Positions 8,304-17,246 of a DNA stretch of 64,000 bases are shown piece by piece. Each line of letters begins with the position of its first letter. Position 1 is the first letter of the stretch. The translations under genes and the position numbers were made by a program. The stretch is from BJHQ01 sp964654285. Lineage in GTDB: Bacteria; Planctomycetota; UBA11346. The DNA lies in contig CAZZJC010000011.1 of assembly GCA_964654285.1 (NCBI GenBank), forward strand, positions 58,576-122,575. Direction: 5' to 3'. The notes beneath the pieces are model-generated. The model was not told where the DNA came from. It was given only the letters and a program-made list of their open reading frames with translations, and did not search any database.

Positions 8304-9746
8304 TCAGAACCGCGCCAGCAACCCGAGGCGGACGATCGGTCCGCCGCCGCTCTGCGGCAGATCGATGGAGCCGCCCCCGCCCGACAGTTGATGCGGACCG
8401 CCGAGGGTGCGCCACCACGACCAGCCGAGCGCGCCTTCGATGGCGCCGATGCCGCCCTTCCAGCCGGTGGACAGCTGCGCGCCGAGTCCGGCGTCGGCGA
8501 CGACCTCGGCGCGCTGGAGCGACGCGGTGCCGGATCTGGTCTCCGGTGGGATGGCGGGGAAGCGGGCGGCGTCGTGGCGCACGCCCAGGCCGAATCCGAC
8601 CTCAGGGCCGATCGCGAGCAGCGGCAGCGGTCGCCAGGGGGCCTGCCCGCGCAGCAGGACATCGAGGCGGATCGCATCGGTGGTGGCGCCAGCGGCATCG
8701 GCGGGATCGGATCCAACAATGGTGCGGATCTCGCGTTTCAGGATGAACGGCCCGCTGCGGCGCATCTCGTCGCCGGTGGCCAGGCCGTAGGCCGTGGACT
8801 CGCCCGGCAGCACGACCAGGGCGAGGGTGCTGGTGCCGTCGGCGTTGGCGCGGGGCGGATCGCCGGTGCGGGCCACGCCCAGCGTGCCCACGGCGGTGCC
8901 GGTGCGGGGGTTGAGCGCGCTGCCGACCTCGACCAGCCAGTCACCCTGCGCACCGAGACGCAAGGCTCCGCCGCTGACGAACCACCAGCCGTCCTCCTGC
9001 CGGCGGACCTCGGCCAGGGCCTGGGAATTGGCCGGCTGGGCATGCCCCTGCCAGGTCGCCCCGAACCAGCTCTGGGTGGTGCGCGTCGGCATGACCACGA
9101 CGGCGCCGAGGCGCAGATCGGGGAGAGGGTCGTTGCGGCCGTCGCTGGCGAAGATGCGCAGTGCACGCCCGCTGATGGCGAGATCGAGGGGTGCCTGGCT
9201 GATCGGGGCCGAGTCGGTCACCCGGAAGCGCGCGGCGGCGTTGAGCGCTCCGATGCCATCGGCGCGGTCGGGGTGTTCCGGCTGCCCCGTCCCGGAACCG
9301 CCCCCGCCATGCAGCAGGGCGCTCTCCCAGGTGTCGAGGCGCTTGCTGCCGGCATCGGTCAGCGCCCGCACCCCGAGGGTGCCGGACAGGCGCCAGCCGA
9401 AGCGGTCTTCGGCCATCGGCCGTTCCCAGTGCAGGCCGCCGCCCAGGATCAGTTCATCGACCCGCAGCGCCATCGTCGCGGATTCGGCCCGGACCGGCGA
9501 CCAGACGCCTTCAAGCTGCACCCCGATCCCTTCGGCCGGCCAGACCGGGCGGGCGAAACCGATCGCGATTTCGCGCCGGCGCGGCACCAGCGCCCCCACC
9601 GTGTTGTCATCCGGCGCGAAGTTCTGCAGGAGCCACTCGCGCGGCGCGATCATCGGCAGCGCCCCGAGATCCGCCGACGGCGCAAGCTCGGAAGCGTCGG
9701 CCCAGGCGCCGACGGCGGCCAGCAGGATGGCAGGGAACCGGGCCAT
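8304..9746 (-). CDS. Probable outer-membrane beta-barrel protein
   Basis: The product is 480 residues from the ATG at 9746, which opens a clear signal peptide (MARFPAILLAAVGAWADASE). The mature part alternates hydrophobic and polar residues in short strands separated by Gly/Asp/Pro-rich turns. It ends GPIVRLGLLARF, with a C-terminal Phe as in many outer-membrane barrels. I recognise no family and see no periplasmic domain. The gene is downstream of tsf on the same strand with about 135 bp between, so it may have its own promoter. An alternative is a large secreted beta-rich protein. Confidence 0.6.
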   Translation of the reverse strand: MARFPAILLAAVGAWADASELAPSADLGALPMIAPREWLLQNFAPDDNTVGALVPRRREIAIGFARPVWPAEGIGVQLEGVWSPVRAESATMALRVDELILGGGLHWERPMAEDRFGWRLSGTLGVRALTDAGSKRLDTWESALLHGGGGSGTGQPEHPDRADGIGALNAAARFRVTDSAPISQAPLDLAISGRALRIFASDGRNDPLPDLRLGAVVVMPTRTTQSWFGATWQGHAQPANSQALAEVRRQEDGWWFVSGGALRLGAQGDWLVEVGSALNPRTGTAVGTLGVARTGDPPRANADGTSTLALVVLPGESTAYGLATGDEMRRSGPFILKREIRTIVGSDPADAAGATTDAIRLDVLLRGQAPWRPLPLLAIGPEVGFGLGVRHDAARFPAIPPETRSGTASLQRAEVVADAGLGAQLSTGWKGGIGAIEGALGWSWWRTLGGPHQLSGGGGSIDLPQSGGGPIVRLGLLARF

Positions 9747-9881
9747 GTACCGACCGTAGGCTGGTCGGTGGCGGAACCAACCGGCGCCTGGATCCCAGCG
9801 GACGAAGCGAAACGACGACGTCCGGGAGGATACCCCCCCCGGACGTCCGAGCATCGACGCTTCAATCCAGGACGCAGGAAC

Positions 9882-10694
9882 TCAGACGTTGACGCGCACG
9901 AACCCGGTGACGGTGAGCTGGTGCCGGGCGGCGTACTTCTCGACCGATTCGCCCTTCTCGGCGTCGAGCAGCATCTCCTGCTCGAGCAGGCAGTTTTCAC
10001 GGAAGAAGCGGCCGAGCTTGCCCTGGACGATCTTGGGGCGCATGGCCTCGGGCTTGGCCTGCACGTCGGGCGTGGCCATGAGGATCTCCTCCTCCTTCTT
10101 GACCAGGGCGGGGTCGACCGAGGCGCGGTTGAGCGCGACCGGTTCCGGGCTGGCGGAGGCGGTGTGGAGCGCGATCTGGCGCAGCTTGTCGGGGTTGCCG
10201 GTGCCGGCGATCAGGGTGGCGATGCGGCCGCCGTGGCTGTAGCCGGTGACGACCTCGCCCTTCAGCACCGCGACCGTGCTGATCACGATGTTCTCGCCGA
10301 TCTTCTGGATCTGGCCGGCGATCGCCTCCGCCATCGGCTGGCCCTTGAAGGTCTGCGCCTTGAGCGCCTCGGCGCTGTCGGCGCCGCTCGCCAGGGCCTG
10401 CTCCGCCAGTTCCTTGGCGAAGGCCTTGAAGCTGTCGTTGCCGGCGACGAAGTCGGTCTGGCAGCCGACCTTCACCAGGACGCCCTTGCCCGGGGCGAGG
10501 ACGAGGGCGATGTGGCCGTTGGGCGTCTCGCGGCCGGCGAACTTGCCGGTCGCGGCGATGCCCTGCTTGCGCAGCCATTCGATCGCAGCCTGCTTGTCGC
10601 CGTTGGCGGCGGCGAGCGCCTGCTTGCACTTCATCATCGGCAGATTGGTGGCGTCACGCAGTTCCATCACCAGCTTGGCGGAGATTTCGGACAT
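9882..10694 (-). CDS. tsf: Elongation factor Ts
   Basis: This 270-residue protein begins MSEISAKLVMELRDATNLPMM and continues with CKQALAAANGDKQAAIEWLR, the UBA-like N-terminal domain of EF-Ts. TDFVAGNDSFKAFAKELAEQAL is the conserved TDFV core that contacts EF-Tu. It catalyses GDP release from EF-Tu in the cytosol. Its length is typical of the shorter EF-Ts forms. It follows rpsB on the same strand with 69 bp between, the usual rpsB-tsf operon order. Confidence 0.96.
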   Translation of the reverse strand: MSEISAKLVMELRDATNLPMMKCKQALAAANGDKQAAIEWLRKQGIAATGKFAGRETPNGHIALVLAPGKGVLVKVGCQTDFVAGNDSFKAFAKELAEQALASGADSAEALKAQTFKGQPMAEAIAGQIQKIGENIVISTVAVLKGEVVTGYSHGGRIATLIAGTGNPDKLRQIALHTASASPEPVALNRASVDPALVKKEEEILMATPDVQAKPEAMRPKIVQGKLGRFFRENCLLEQEMLLDAEKGESVEKYAARHQLTVTGFVRVNV

Positions 10695-10763
10695 GGCTGA
10701 TCCTGTCAGGGTTGGTTGTGGGAAGGCCGCCGGCGCGACGGGCCGCTGCCGGCGGCGGCGGGC

Positions 10764-11543
10764 TTACTTGGTCGGGAAGTTCGAAGCGGCAGGGGCCGGC
10801 GCGGCGGCGGCGGCCGCCATCGGGGCGACCGTCTCCTCGACCTTGGTCATCTGTTCCGTGCGGCCGCGGGCGAGACCCTCGAGGATCACCTTCACCACCG
10901 CCTGGATCGAGCGGATGCCGTCGTCGTTGGCGGGGATGGCGAGGTTCACCAGTTCGGGGTCGGTGTCGGAATCGATCAGGCCGATGACCGGGATGTTGAG
11001 GCGGCGGGCCTCGCTGATCGCGGCCTCTTCATAGCGCGGGTCGACGACGAACATCGCGTCGGGCAGCTTGGCCATGGTCCGCACGCCTTCGAGGTTGCGG
11101 ATGATGCGCTTGCGCTCGCGCATGTGCCGGGCCTGGACCTTCTTGGACTCGCGCACGTATTCCGGCTTCGCCATGTCGGATTCGATCTGGTCGAGGCGGC
11201 GGACCGACGAGCGCACGGTCTCGAAGTTGGTCAGGGTGCCGCCGATCCAGCGTTCGGTCACGAAGGGCATGCCGACCGAGCGGGCGGCCTCGCGCACGAT
11301 CTCCTTCGCCTGGCGCTTGGTGCCGACGAAGAGGAGGACCTTGTTGGCCTTGGCGAGCTTGGCGGCGAAGTAGTGCGCCTGGATCAGGCCGCGCGCGGTC
11401 TGGCGCACGTCGATGATGTGGATGCCGCCCTTCTTGCCGTACAGGTACGGCTTCATCCGGGGGTGCCAGAGGCTGGTCGCGGTGCCGTAATGGCAGCCGG
11501 CTTCGAGCAGGTTCTTGATCGTGACGATGGGCGCGTTGGCCAT
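10764..11543 (-). CDS. rpsB: 30S ribosomal protein S2
   Basis: The product is 259 residues from the ATG at 11543. The conserved start ANAPIVTIKNLLEAGCHYG leads to WHPRMKPYLYGKKGGIHIIDVRQT. Later segments include GTKRQAKEIV, RWIGGTLTNFETV and DAMFVVDPRYEEAAISEARRLNIPVIGLID, all S2 hallmarks. The C-terminus has an Ala-rich extension (MAAAAAAPAPAASNF). It binds the 30S head-body junction and is needed for S1 docking. The open frame extends far upstream, but the family N-terminus fixes this start. It heads the rpsB-tsf operon behind a long GC-rich leader. Confidence 0.96.
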   Translation of the reverse strand: MANAPIVTIKNLLEAGCHYGTATSLWHPRMKPYLYGKKGGIHIIDVRQTARGLIQAHYFAAKLAKANKVLLFVGTKRQAKEIVREAARSVGMPFVTERWIGGTLTNFETVRSSVRRLDQIESDMAKPEYVRESKKVQARHMRERKRIIRNLEGVRTMAKLPDAMFVVDPRYEEAAISEARRLNIPVIGLIDSDTDPELVNLAIPANDDGIRSIQAVVKVILEGLARGRTEQMTKVEETVAPMAAAAAAPAPAASNFPTK

Positions 11544-11581
11544 GGGTGTCTTCCTGGCCTCCTCTGCACGGAGGCTCGGTC

Positions 11582-11630
11582 GGGGGCGCGCCGGAGGTTC
11601 GAGATCCCGATCCGGCACGGGCGCGCCCCC
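11582..11630 (-). promoter_or_regulatory. Strong inverted repeat in rpsB leader (candidate cis-regulatory RNA)
   Basis: GGGGGCGCGCC at 11582-11592 is perfectly complementary to GGCGCGCCCCC at 11620-11630. An inner CCGGA/TCCGG pair (11591-11595 and 11611-11615) could extend or compete with the stem. It lies about 39-87 nt upstream of the rpsB ATG, within the expected transcript. S2 is autoregulated through its leader in several bacteria, so this may be an S2-binding or attenuating structure, which is inference. Confidence 0.4.
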
Positions 11631-11701
11631 CGCGCGTGAGGCGCTTGGGGCGACCGGAATCGAGGCGCGTCCGACGGAAGCCGGATGCGAAAAGGACGGG
11701 C

Positions 11702-11729
11702 AGGCTAGGATCATGAAGGGCGAGGTCAA
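11702..11729 (-). promoter_or_regulatory. Candidate sigma70-type promoter for rpsB-tsf
   Basis: On the minus strand TTGACC (11729-11724) is followed after 16 bp by TAGCCT (11707-11702). This is a fair -35/-10 pair in an otherwise GC-rich stretch. It would give a leader of roughly 150 nt containing the inverted repeat. Confidence 0.35.
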
Positions 11730-12010
11730 TCCCGGCGTTGAGCCGACCCCGTGCTGCTTCCTGGGAGCGCCAGCGTCCCGCCGGCCAGGGAACCGGCCGC
11801 CGCAACCAACGAGGAAAGCCGCCTGAACTCGACTTTTCCCCGTCAGGGACAGCGCGATCAGCACGCGGCCAGCGATGGGGATCGTCGTCGCCTCTGCCTC
11901 CAGGGATGCAGCCGGCGTCGGCCACGGGATGCATCCGGCCGGAGCTGCCGCGCCCGACCGCGATGCTCGGCTGGCGTCCGACGCGGATGCCCTACACTGC
12001 GCCAACCGCC

Positions 12011-12889
12011 ATGCATACGATCCGTGCCAACACCACCCTCGCCGCCAATGTCCACCGCCTGGTGCTCGACGCGCCCCTGGTCGCGAAGAAGCGCCTGCCT
12101 GGGCAGTTCGTCATGGTCCGCCTCGGGGCCGGCCATGAACGCATCCCGCTCACCATCGCCGACAGCGATCCGGTGGCCGGCACCATCACCCTGGTGATCC
12201 AGGCGGTCGGGGTCAGCACCCGCGCCCTGGTCGCGCTCAAGCCCGGCGAAGTGATCCGCGATGTCGCGGGACCGCTCGGCCGCGCCACCGATCTCATCGA
12301 ATCCGGCCACGCGGTGTGCGTCGGCGGCGGTGTCGGCACGGCGGTGGTGTTCCCCATCGCCCAGGCCCTGCACCGGGCCGGCGTGCGGGTGACCTCGATC
12401 ATCGGCGGTCGCAACGCCGAACTGGTGATCCTGGCCAAGGAGCTGAAGGAGCTGGGCGAGGTCGTCATCTGCACCGACGATGGCAGCCTGGGCCAGAAGG
12501 GCCTGGTCACCGACGGCCTGCGCCAGGTCGTGGCGGAGGCCGCGGCGAAGGGCGGCACCATCGACATCGCCTACGCCGTCGGCCCGGTGCCGATGATGCG
12601 CGCGGTCGCCGACCTCACCCGGCCGATGGGCATCCATACCATCGTCTCGCTCAACCCGGTGATGATCGACGGCACCGGGATGTGCGGCGGCTGCCGCGTC
12701 ACGGTCGGCGGCCAGACCCGCTTCGCCTGCGTCGACGGTCCCGAATTCGACGGCCATCAGGTCGACTTCGCCGAGATGTGGAGCCGCCTCGGCACCTACA
12801 AGGAACTCGAGAAGGAGGCCGCCGCGACCGCCTCCGCCGCCTGCGACGCGCAGGCCTGCCGCCTGAGCGGTGCGACCGGCCCGGCCTGA
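12011..12889 (+). CDS. NfnA / sulfide dehydrogenase beta-like FAD-[2Fe-2S] subunit
   Basis: This 292-residue protein has a ferredoxin-reductase fold. The FAD domain includes GQFVMVRLG and RIPLTIADSD. The NAD(P) domain includes VGGGVGTAVVFPIAQAL. The C-terminal DGTGMCGGCRV plus a third Cys (ACVDGPEFDGH) ligates a [2Fe-2S] cluster, with Asp as the likely fourth ligand as in NfnA. Homologues pair with a GltD-like subunit to form NADH-dependent ferredoxin:NADP oxidoreductase or sulfide dehydrogenase, and exactly such a partner begins 44 bp downstream. The ATG at 12011 matches the start of the conserved domain. The exact donor and acceptor cannot be told from sequence. Confidence 0.88.
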   Translation: MHTIRANTTLAANVHRLVLDAPLVAKKRLPGQFVMVRLGAGHERIPLTIADSDPVAGTITLVIQAVGVSTRALVALKPGEVIRDVAGPLGRATDLIESGHAVCVGGGVGTAVVFPIAQALHRAGVRVTSIIGGRNAELVILAKELKELGEVVICTDDGSLGQKGLVTDGLRQVVAEAAAKGGTIDIAYAVGPVPMMRAVADLTRPMGIHTIVSLNPVMIDGTGMCGGCRVTVGGQTRFACVDGPEFDGHQVDFAEMWSRLGTYKELEKEAAATASAACDAQACRLSGATGPA

Positions 12890-12933
12890 GCCTGCACCAC
12901 CCCAACCATCTTCCGTCCGACTGGATCCGCCCC

Positions 12934-14376
12934 ATGGAAAAGCAGACCTCGCCCGTCCCGCCCGCAGCCGCGCTGCCGCTCAAGGAGCGCATGAAGATCG
13001 ACCGCCAGGACGTGCCGGCGCAGGACGCCGGACAACGCAGCCGCAACTTCACCGAGGTCAACGTCGGCTACGACCAGGCCCTGGCGATGATCGAGGCCCA
13101 GCGCTGCCTGGAATGCAAGAACGCCAAGTGCATCCAGGGCTGCCCGGTCAGCGTCGACATCCCGGCGTTCGTACGCCGGGTCGCGGTGGGCGATCTCGCC
13201 GGCGCGGCGACCAGCCTGATGGGCGACAACTGCCTGCCGGCGGTGACCGGCCGCGTCTGCCCGCAGGAATCGCAGTGCGAGGCCGAATGCGTGCGCGGCA
13301 ACAAGGGCAAGGCGGTGGCGATCGGCGCGCTGGAGCGCTTCGTCGCCGACTGGGCGCGCAACTCCGGTGCCGCCGACGCACCGCGTCCGGCCCCGACCGG
13401 GCGCAAGGTCGCGGTGGTCGGTTCCGGCCCCGGTGGCCTCACCGCCGCCGGTGAACTCGCGCGTCTCGGCCACGCGGTCACCGTCTACGAGGCCTTCCAC
13501 ACCCCCGGCGGCGTGCTGGTCTACGGCATCCCCGAGTTCCGCCTGCCGAAGGAGATCGTCGACCGCGAGGTGCAGCGCCTCCAGCGCAACGGCGTCGAGA
13601 TCGTCTGCAACGCGGTGATCGGCCGCACCATCACCATCCAGGAACTGCGCGACACCTTCGACGCGGTGTTCATCGCCGTCGGCGCCGGCCTGCCGGTGCT
13701 GCTCGGCGTGCCGGGTGAAAACCTCAAGGGCGTGTATTCGGCCAACGAATACCTCACCCGCGTCAACCTGATGGGCGCCTGGGCCTTCCCCAGCCAGGGC
13801 ACCCCGGTGCTGCGCGGCAAGAAGGTCGTGGTGGTCGGCGGCGGCAACGTCGCGATGGACGCCGTGCGCACCGCGCGGCGTCTGGGCGCCGACGACGCGG
13901 TGATCCTCTACCGCCGTACCCGTGAAGAGATGCCGGCCCGGCTTGAGGAGGTCCATCACGCCGAAGAGGAAGGCATCCGCTTCGAGATGCTCTCCGCCCC
14001 GTTGTCGGTGCGCGGCGACGACAAGGGCTGGGTCGCCGGTCTGGTCTGCCAGCGCATGCGCCTGACCGAACCCGACGCCAGCGGCCGCCGCCGCCCTGAG
14101 CCGATCCCGGGCAGCGACTACGAGATCCCCTGCGACGTGGTGATCTCGGCCATCGGCACCAAGGCGAATCCGCTCCTGACCGGTTCGTGCCCCGAACTGA
14201 AGCTCAACAAGTGGGGCAACATCGAGGTCGACGCCACCGGCATGAGCTCCATCCCCGGCGTCTTCGCCGGCGGCGACATCGTCCGCGGCGCCGCCACCGT
14301 CATCCTGGCGATGGGCGACGGCAAGACCGCGGCCAAGGCGATCGATGCCTGGATGGCAGGGAACAAGAAGGCGTGA
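12934..14376 (+). CDS. NfnB / glutamate synthase small subunit-like flavoprotein
   Basis: This 480-residue protein has an N-terminal double [4Fe-4S] domain with cysteines in CLECKNAKCIQGCP and in the later CLPAVTGRVCPQESQCEAEC. An FAD-binding GSGPGGLTAAGELARLGHAV follows, then GGGNVAMDAVRTARRLGA for NADPH, and the C-terminal FAGGDIVRGAATVILAMGDG. This is the GltD/NfnB architecture. With the upstream NfnA-like subunit it likely forms a transhydrogenase (NADH, ferredoxin and NADPH) or sulfide dehydrogenase rather than glutamate synthase, since no GOGAT large subunit is nearby. Its TGA abuts the TGA of trmO on the other strand in a TGATCA palindrome. Confidence 0.88.
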   Translation: MEKQTSPVPPAAALPLKERMKIDRQDVPAQDAGQRSRNFTEVNVGYDQALAMIEAQRCLECKNAKCIQGCPVSVDIPAFVRRVAVGDLAGAATSLMGDNCLPAVTGRVCPQESQCEAECVRGNKGKAVAIGALERFVADWARNSGAADAPRPAPTGRKVAVVGSGPGGLTAAGELARLGHAVTVYEAFHTPGGVLVYGIPEFRLPKEIVDREVQRLQRNGVEIVCNAVIGRTITIQELRDTFDAVFIAVGAGLPVLLGVPGENLKGVYSANEYLTRVNLMGAWAFPSQGTPVLRGKKVVVVGGGNVAMDAVRTARRLGADDAVILYRRTREEMPARLEEVHHAEEEGIRFEMLSAPLSVRGDDKGWVAGLVCQRMRLTEPDASGRRRPEPIPGSDYEIPCDVVISAIGTKANPLLTGSCPELKLNKWGNIEVDATGMSSIPGVFAGGDIVRGAATVILAMGDGKTAAKAIDAWMAGNKKA

Positions 14377-14970
14377 TCAGGTATCGGTTGTTGCCGAACG
14401 CGGCGCCGGCCCACGTCCCGGCAGCCAACCGCCCTCGGGCAGGCGGTGGTCAGGCCCTGGTGTGGCGAGCGTACCGACCCAGCCGGCGTTCGCCTCTGGA
14501 TGGGCGTCATAGGCGGGGATGTACGGCTTGATGTCCAGCACCGGCGTGCCGTCTAGGAGGTCGTGGTCGCGGATGAGGATCGAACCGCCGTAGACGGCGA
14601 CCAGGCGGACGCACGAAAGACCGATCGGATTCGGCCGGTCGGGAGCGCGGGTGGCGAGGACGCCGCGCTTCACCCGGTCGCGCGGGGGCACGATCTGCGG
14701 TTTCCAGCCGTGCGAGCGGTGGAACCAGGCCAGCACCCAGATGCGTTCGAAGCCGGCGAGGTCCTTGAGGCAGTTGTGATGGCCGGCGAGGAGGCGGATC
14801 TCGCCGTCGCTGGTCGCCAGATCCGGTTGGCGCGGCGCCTCTTCGCGCCAGGTGAACGGGGATCGAACCACCCCGATCGGGCGGAAGACGGCGGTACGCA
14901 GTCCGGCGGGCAGGGTACCGACCGCAGCACGACGGGCGGCCTTGGTGGCATGGCGCAGGGGGTGGTCCAT
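14377..14970 (-). CDS. trmO: TrmO-family tRNA (N6-threonylcarbamoyladenosine37) methyltransferase
   Basis: This 197-residue protein contains FRPIGVVRSPFT, FERIWVLAWFHRSHGW, GVLATRAPDRPNPIGLS and DLLDGTPVLDIKPYIPAYD, the signature blocks of the TsaA/TrmO (YaeB) beta-barrel SAM methyltransferases. These N6-methylate t6A37 in certain tRNAs. The C-terminal domain of the E. coli enzyme is missing, as in many shorter homologues. It starts 21 bp after the end of the upstream secreted protein gene and may be co-transcribed. It ends flush against nfnB, so the two convergent stop codons share the sequence TGATCA. Confidence 0.88.
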   Translation of the reverse strand: MDHPLRHATKAARRAAVGTLPAGLRTAVFRPIGVVRSPFTWREEAPRQPDLATSDGEIRLLAGHHNCLKDLAGFERIWVLAWFHRSHGWKPQIVPPRDRVKRGVLATRAPDRPNPIGLSCVRLVAVYGGSILIRDHDLLDGTPVLDIKPYIPAYDAHPEANAGWVGTLATPGPDHRLPEGGWLPGRGPAPRSATTDT

Positions 14971-14991
14971 CGGGGTGGTCTAGGCGAAGGC

Positions 14992-17127
14992 TCAGCGTTT
15001 TCCTACCGTCCGCGCCATGCCCGGATCGAGGTCGATGATCAGCGACGGGGTGATCACGAGCAGACCGCCCTGGTCGGGGCTGCGCAATCGCGCGGGCCGG
15101 AAGCCGGTGCGGGCTTCATCCCAGCGCAGCGGCGGCTGGCCGGACCGGCAGAAGTTGCCGTTGTCGAGCCGCCAGCCGATCCCGAGCGGTTCCTTGCCCT
15201 GCTCCGACTTCGCGGGTGCTTTCAGCACCGGCCCGCTGCCGAGCACGGCCAGGATGCGATGGTTCCCATCTGCGATGCCGACGTCGAAGCGGCCAAGCAG
15301 GGAGAAGCGTTCGGCCCCGTTGAAGCGGCCGAGTTCCAGCATCTCCCCGGTTTTCCTTCCGGCCGGTGGCCGGCGGGTGCTGCCCGCCAGCGCCCGTCCC
15401 TGGGTTTCCAGGGTGATGAGGTTGCCCTCGAAGCGCCAGGCGTCGACCGGGCAGAGGCTGGCCGCACGCGGCTGGCCTTCCTCGCCCAGCTGCTTGTCGA
15501 CCAGGCGGGCGTCGAGCTGGTACCAGCGCGACGGCTGCCCCCACAGCCGCCACAGCCAGGGACGCGGATGCTCGTTGTCGTCCGGTGCATGGCGCAGGCG
15601 CTTCCCCAGGGGGGACAGTTCGATCCATTCGCCGTTGCGGATGGCGAGGAAGCGGCGTCCGAGCCGGTCGACATCGATGTTCGCGCGGCCGGGTTCCAAT
15701 TCGAGGTCGATGGCCTTCCGCTTGGCCGGATCGCGGTCGAGCCGCACCACCTTGTAGGTGCGCGTCGCCTCGGGGCCGAGATGGACCACGCCCCAGGTGC
15801 GGTCCTGCACGTCGAACCACGCCGCCTGGCCGCGCCAGACCTCGTTCGCTTCGCGATCGGTGATCAGCCATTCGCCGCCGCGCATGCGGATCCGGGTGCG
15901 GTGGTGCTGTTCATCGATGTGTTCGATGTCGAGCGGTGCGCTGAGGAGCGGTCGCTCGCTCAGATCCTTGCCGCTGAAATCGAGCAGCTTGGCGACGGGT
16001 CCGTTCCATAGGTAGATCGCCGCGTATTCGGCATCGGCGCGCGAGAGGGGGGTGGCAAGGACGCGTACCGGCGCGGCCTTCGGGTTGGCGGCGAGATCGC
16101 TCCAGCGCCAGCAGGCGATGGTGTAGGGTTGGGGCTGGCCGCCGGGGATGACATTGTCGATCGCATCGCGGGATTCCCGGGTCAGGCCGTTCCATCCCGA
16201 TCCCACCACCAGCCAGGAGCCGATCGTGACCACCTTGGGGTCGTTGCTGCCCATGCCCATCGGCACGTTGAGGTCGGCCAGCGATCCATCGCCGAGGATG
16301 AGTTTCACCACGGGTTGCTTGTCATCGGTGATGCAGGCGCCGAGACCCGCCCCGGTGGCCAAGTGGAGCAGGCGCGGACCGGGCTGGCCCGCGACGATCA
16401 GGACGGGACGATCCCGCCCGTTGGGATGGGCGGCGACCCAGCGGGCATCGGGGCCGATCGCGCGCACCCGGTGGTAGCGATCGAGCTGGAGCGGCTGCCC
16501 GGTGACCGCATCCGGGCGCACCGCGATGCAGATCTGCGATCGGGGAGGCAGGTTGAGATCGCGGTTCCAGTACACTTCGCACGCGGCGGCGCTGCCATCG
16601 TCGGCCACCACCGATGGTCCGCTCCACCAGCCGAGGGACTCATCAAACGAGGCGGTGAAGCGCTCTTCACCGCCTGGGATCGCGACCACGCCCAGGTTGA
16701 GCGACCCACCGCGATGCTCGGCGCAGGACGCGAATCTGCCGTCGCCGGACAGGCCCACATGGTCGGTGCCGAGGCGCAGGTTGACCGAGGGGAACAGCAC
16801 CCGGCCATCCGGGGCGAGGACGTGGACGCGCCGCTGCGCGGCCACGATCAGGCTGGAGCCAAGATCCCAGTGCCGGTTGATCCAGGCCGGAAAGGCGAAC
16901 AGAGCCTCGCCGGTGATCTCGCATTCGCTCAAAGCCGGGCCAAAGGGGACCGCCGGGGTCTGCTTGCGGCCCCAGTTTTCCAGCCGGATCATCGACCACA
17001 GATCGCCGGCCTTGGCGCAGTCGCCGTAGGTCTTGCGCGCCTGCTGCCGCACGTCCGCCTCGCCAGCCGCCAGGCAGCCGGCGACGGATCCGATGAGGAT
17101 GAGGACGCGAAGGAGGGGGAACCGCAT
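14992..17127 (-). CDS. Secreted or lipoprotein-anchored beta-propeller-like hypothetical protein
   Basis: The product is 711 residues from the ATG at 17127, which opens a signal sequence ending VAGCLAAGEAD. VAGC fits a lipobox, so lipidation at about Cys18 is possible. The mature region has repeated beta-strand blocks (RVHVLAPDGRVLFPSVNLRL, GDGRFASCAEHRGGSLNLGV, GNHRILAVLGSGPVLKAP) resembling a WD40/PQQ-like propeller, but no canonical repeat is clean. I recognise no family. The open frame continues upstream into mdh territory, but the signal peptide decides the start. A role at the envelope is inferred. Confidence 0.65.
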   Translation of the reverse strand: MRFPLLRVLILIGSVAGCLAAGEADVRQQARKTYGDCAKAGDLWSMIRLENWGRKQTPAVPFGPALSECEITGEALFAFPAWINRHWDLGSSLIVAAQRRVHVLAPDGRVLFPSVNLRLGTDHVGLSGDGRFASCAEHRGGSLNLGVVAIPGGEERFTASFDESLGWWSGPSVVADDGSAAACEVYWNRDLNLPPRSQICIAVRPDAVTGQPLQLDRYHRVRAIGPDARWVAAHPNGRDRPVLIVAGQPGPRLLHLATGAGLGACITDDKQPVVKLILGDGSLADLNVPMGMGSNDPKVVTIGSWLVVGSGWNGLTRESRDAIDNVIPGGQPQPYTIACWRWSDLAANPKAAPVRVLATPLSRADAEYAAIYLWNGPVAKLLDFSGKDLSERPLLSAPLDIEHIDEQHHRTRIRMRGGEWLITDREANEVWRGQAAWFDVQDRTWGVVHLGPEATRTYKVVRLDRDPAKRKAIDLELEPGRANIDVDRLGRRFLAIRNGEWIELSPLGKRLRHAPDDNEHPRPWLWRLWGQPSRWYQLDARLVDKQLGEEGQPRAASLCPVDAWRFEGNLITLETQGRALAGSTRRPPAGRKTGEMLELGRFNGAERFSLLGRFDVGIADGNHRILAVLGSGPVLKAPAKSEQGKEPLGIGWRLDNGNFCRSGQPPLRWDEARTGFRPARLRSPDQGGLLVITPSLIIDLDPGMARTVGKR

Positions 17128-17246
17128 GGCAGGACGAAATATACGGCACGAATGCGGCTTCGCCGAGGGGGAAAACCAGACCGGCGGATCCGGCGTGACC
17201 GGCACCGCCCGCAGGGGCTGGTGCCGGTCGGCATCGGACGGAGGCC

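Larger units (their letters stand above)
11544..12010. other. 467-bp divergent intergenic region between rpsB and the NfnA-like gene
   Basis: No gene is supported here. It holds a long inverted repeat in the rpsB leader (11582-11630), a candidate rpsB promoter (11702-11729) and presumably the promoter for the plus-strand flavoprotein pair. For the latter I see only a weak TACACT near 11993. Confidence 0.6.

Noticed and set aside
12934..14376. Annotating the GltD-like gene as glutamate synthase small subunit
   Set aside because: No large subunit is nearby and an NfnA-type partner directly precedes it, so an NfnB or sulfide dehydrogenase role is more likely.
14374..14379. TGATCA at the nfnB-trmO junction as a regulatory site
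   Set aside because: The palindrome simply results from two convergent TGA stop codons meeting.
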